In this document: positions 61,827-64,000 of the stretch, piece after piece | Position numbering within the stretch: position 1 is the stretch's first letter | Layout: every line of letters starts with the position of its first letter | DNA from: Curtobacterium sp. MCPF17_052 | GTDB taxonomy: Bacteria; Actinomycetota; Actinomycetes; Actinomycetales; Microbacteriaceae | Reading direction: 5' to 3' | Assembly (NCBI RefSeq): GCF_003234085.1 | Contig: NZ_QKSD01000002.1 | Location: 206,378 to 270,377 of the forward strand | DNA length: 64,000 nucleotides | Notes under the pieces: model-generated | Seen by the model: the letters and a program-made list of their open reading frames with translations, nothing else | Told to the model about the DNA's origin: nothing | Databases searched by the model: none | Made by a program: the position numbers and the translations under genes

Positions 61827-62501
61827 TCAACCGGCCGGGGTGACCAGGCCCGACTCGTACGCCAGGACCACGGCGTGCACGCGGTCCCGGAGCTGCAGTT
61901 TCGCGAGCACCCGGCCGACGTGTGTCTTGACGGTCTGCTCGGCGATGAACAGTTCCCGTCCGATCTCGCCGTTCGAGCGCCCGCGGGCCATGAGCATGAA
62001 GACGTCCCGCTCGCGGCCGGTCAGGACCGCGAGCACGTCCGCCGGCGGAGCGGCAGGTCGGGGTCCCGCGATGAAGGCCTCCACCAGGTGTCGGGTGACG
62101 CGTGGCGCGAGCAGGGCGTCCCCGGCCGCGATGGTCCGGACGGCGGCGATGAGGTCCTCGGCGCCCGCGTCCTTGAGCAGGAAGCCGCTCGCCCCGGCCC
62201 GCAACGCGTCGAACACGTAGTCGTCGATGTCGAACGTCGTGAGCATCAGGACGCGGACCGGCGTCGGACGCGGCCCCGAGCGCGGTGCTGCGGTGAGCCG
62301 CCGTGTCGCTTCGATCCCGTCGAGGACCGGCATCCGCACGTCCATCAGCACGACGTCGGGCTCGAGGTCGATGCCGAGCGCGACGGCCTGGGCACCGTCC
62401 CCGGCTTCGCCCACGACCTCGAGGTCCGGCTGCGAGCCGAGGATCGCGACGAGTCCCGTGCGGAACACGGCCTGGTCGTCGACGACGAGTACTCGGGTCA
62501 T
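61827..62501 (-). CDS. NarL/LuxR-type response regulator
   Basis: 224 aa. The receiver domain has VVDDQ and the phospho-acceptor D54 in VVLMDVRMP. The C-terminal LuxR helix-turn-helix is LTGRERDVFMLMARGRSNGEIGRELFIAEQTVKTHV. ATGA overlap with the histidine kinase gene upstream. Targets unknown. Confidence 0.93.
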   Translation of the reverse strand: MTRVLVVDDQAVFRTGLVAILGSQPDLEVVGEAGDGAQAVALGIDLEPDVVLMDVRMPVLDGIEATRRLTAAPRSGPRPTPVRVLMLTTFDIDDYVFDALRAGASGFLLKDAGAEDLIAAVRTIAAGDALLAPRVTRHLVEAFIAGPRPAAPPADVLAVLTGRERDVFMLMARGRSNGEIGRELFIAEQTVKTHVGRVLAKLQLRDRVHAVVLAYESGLVTPAG

Positions 62502-63811
62502 CGGGGGTCTCCGTCCGGGTGGCGGGGCAGGGTCACGGCGACACGGAAGCCACCGTCGGCGGTGGGGCCGGCGTCGAGCGTCCCGTCGAGCGCGGCGACG
62601 CGGGAGCGCATGCCGACGAGGCCGTACCCGCCGTCGTCGGCCGGGGGCGGGGGAGCGAGGGGGGCCCGGGCGTTCGTCACGACCACCGCGACGGCGGCGA
62701 CGGACACCTGGACGATGACGGAGGTGTCGGCACCGGGGGCGTGGCGGACGACGTTGCCGAGGGCCTCCTGCACGACGCGGTACACCGTCAGCTGCGTGAC
62801 GCTGCCGACGGCCCGGACGTCGACGGCTGCGTCGTCGACCGCTGAGTCGTCGGTGGCTGCGTCGTCCCGGACGCCGAGGGTGACCGCGAGCCCGGCGGCG
62901 CGCGTCGAGCCGACGAGGGCCGGCAGGTCGGTCAGGCCCGGTTGCGGGGCACGCTCGGCGTCCGCGTCGCCGCGCAGCGTGCCGAGGAGCTGTCGCATCT
63001 CCCGGAGTGCGGTGCGGGAGGTCGCGGCGATCGTCGCGAACTCCTCCCGCGCCGCCGGTGGCAGGTCCGTCACGCGGTAGGGCGCCGACTCCGCCTGCAT
63101 GTGCACGACGGACATGCTGTGCGCGACGACGTCGTGCAGCTCCCGGGCGATCCGGGCGCGCTCCTCCACGGCACGGCGGGCACCGGCCTGCTGCTCGGCG
63201 TCCTGCCGTGCGGCGACGAGCTCGGCACCCACTGCCCGGCGCTGGCCGAGCAGGACCGCGGCCGCCCCGATGAGCAGCCCGCTGCCCGCGGACACCACGA
63301 GCGTGCTCACCCACACGTCCGGCTGGTCCCACCGGCTGGGCGTCGCGGCGACGAGCACCAGGGTCAGGACCGTCGAGGCACCCCAGGCGACCGCGGTCGT
63401 CCGCCACGGGGTCCGCAGGCCGAGGACGACGAGCAGCATCGACAGGCCGATCATCGCGGTCACGGGCAGCGGCCACGGCCCCGCGGTACCGGGGGCGGCC
63501 AGCACCCCGAGCCCGGTGAGGGCGATCAGGTGGACCGCGGTCGCCGACCGCGGCCGGGCTGGAGCCACCAGGAGCGTCGCACTGAGGACCGCGGTCACCA
63601 GCAGCGCCAGCGGGACCGGCACGCCGTGCACGACGGTCGCGACCGGTGCCCCGACGGCGAGCAACGTGACCGCCGCGAGGACGAGCGACCCGCGGGTGGC
63701 GACGACCGACCGGGAGGCCCGTAGCCGTGTCCCGGGGATCCGGAACGTCGTGCGCGCGGCGGGATCAGGGCCGTCGCTGTCCGGGTCGCTCCGGTGCGTG
63801 CGGGGGGTCAC
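62498..63811 (-). CDS. NarL-type sensor histidine kinase
   Basis: 437 aa from GTG 63811 (start uncertain; the frame extends to 63931). About six N-terminal membrane helices (residues 35-190), then the HisKA_3 dimerisation helix with the phosphorylated His in ARIARELHDVVAHSMSVVHMQAE and an HATPase domain with TVYRVVQEALGNVVRHA and GYGLVGMRSRVAAL. Signals to the response regulator encoded downstream. A 73-bp segment of this gene (63225-63297) is repeated at the window's right edge. Confidence 0.88.
   Translation of the reverse strand: MTPRTHRSDPDSDGPDPAARTTFRIPGTRLRASRSVVATRGSLVLAAVTLLAVGAPVATVVHGVPVPLALLVTAVLSATLLVAPARPRSATAVHLIALTGLGVLAAPGTAGPWPLPVTAMIGLSMLLVVLGLRTPWRTTAVAWGASTVLTLVLVAATPSRWDQPDVWVSTLVVSAGSGLLIGAAAVLLGQRRAVGAELVAARQDAEQQAGARRAVEERARIARELHDVVAHSMSVVHMQAESAPYRVTDLPPAAREEFATIAATSRTALREMRQLLGTLRGDADAERAPQPGLTDLPALVGSTRAAGLAVTLGVRDDAATDDSAVDDAAVDVRAVGSVTQLTVYRVVQEALGNVVRHAPGADTSVIVQVSVAAVAVVVTNARAPLAPPPPADDGGYGLVGMRSRVAALDGTLDAGPTADGGFRVAVTLPRHPDGDPR
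63225..63297. repeat. 73-bp direct repeat, copy 1 (inside histidine kinase gene)
   Basis: Identical to 63928-64000, same orientation, 703 bp apart. It encodes the kinase stretch SAGSGLLIGAAAVLLGQRR on the minus strand. Confidence 0.9.
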
Positions 63812-63927
63812 GGGCGGGCGGTCTCTCCGGTGGTGATCGGGCAGGTGGTGGGGCGGTGCGTCGTGGCCCGTGTGCTGCGGGTGCGGCGCGGGGTGGCGCG
63901 AGTCGCGCCGGGGGTGCTGGCGGTCCT

Positions 63928-64000
63928 GCACCCACTGCCCGGCGCTGGCCGAGCAGGACCGCGGCCGCCCCGATGAGCAGCCCGCTGCCCGCGGACACCA
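63928..64000. repeat. 73-bp direct repeat, copy 2 (runs off the window)
   Basis: Exact copy of 63225-63297 ending at the last base of the window; the repeat may continue beyond. The 116 bp between the kinase GTG and this copy (63812-63927) hold no gene I can support. Confidence 0.9.

Overview
This window is high-G+C DNA (roughly 70% or more outside the first 7 kb). It carries GTG-rich starts, leaderless-looking promoters, a flagellar cluster and typical actinobacterial families. It fits a motile member of the Microbacteriaceae (Actinomycetota), with Curtobacterium the best guess from gene content alone. No rRNA, CRISPR array, integrase, transposase or prophage structural gene was seen.

Layout. 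(1) 1-7.1 kb, all on the minus strand and visibly lower in G+C: an anti-phage defence island. A three-gene module consists of a winged-helix-like 'middle component', a Rad50/SMC-like ATPase with a four-Cys zinc motif, and a 635-aa protein ending in a PD-(D/E)XK-like nuclease motif. It is followed by a Gabija-like pair: an OLD-family ATPase-TOPRIM protein and a UvrD-like helicase cut by the window edge. The start of the ATPase gene looks frameshifted. (2) 7.1-7.7 kb: a non-coding border with a long inverted repeat, a promoter-like site and a terminator. (3) 7.7-32 kb: ordinary accessory metabolism and regulation. This includes an NAD(P)-binding oxidoreductase and inositol-phosphatase-like pair divergent from a LysR regulator, lipoproteins, an HSL-type hydrolase, a WYL regulator, an acyl-CoA synthetase, an AlkZ-like protein, RF3, an XRE regulator with an MFS exporter, an LCP protein, a MerR/SDR divergent pair, an alpha-galactoside ABC importer with DeoR regulator and GH36 enzyme, and an Na+/H+ antiporter. 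(4) 32.0-42.7 kb: the flagellar run flbD-motA-motB-fliM-fliN-fliO-fliP-fliQ-fliR-flhB-flhA-flhF-like-csrA, tightly packed and mostly translationally coupled. Filament, hook, rod, fliL and fliEFGHI genes are not here. (5) 42.75-43.3 kb: a 151-bp tandem repeat array. (6) 43.3-53.5 kb: an acyl-CoA oxidase-like gene, a POT peptide transporter and a jetABC/mksFEB condensin operon with no adjacent jetD. (7) 53.6-59.6 kb: five tRNA genes (Val-CAC, Gly-GCC, Cys-GCA, Val-GAC, Gly-GCC) around a secreted GH18-like protein, an M20 peptidase and a beta-lactamase-fold hydrolase. (8) 59.9-63.8 kb: a three-gene redox cassette (DUF6510-like zinc protein, FAD/NAD reductase, sulfite-oxidase-like Moco protein) and a NarL-type two-component pair. 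The last 73 bases repeat an internal stretch of the histidine kinase exactly.

How genes work together. The left island looks like two adjacent nucleic-acid-sensing defence modules transcribed in the same direction. The flagellar run supplies the export gate (FliOPQR/FlhAB), the switch (FliM/FliN) and the stator (MotAB), with CsrA as a likely post-transcriptional regulator. SBP, two permeases, DeoR and GH36 form an alpha-galactoside utilisation locus that must borrow an ATPase encoded elsewhere. JetABC forms an SMC complex that is either a chromosomal condensin or an incomplete anti-plasmid Wadjet system.
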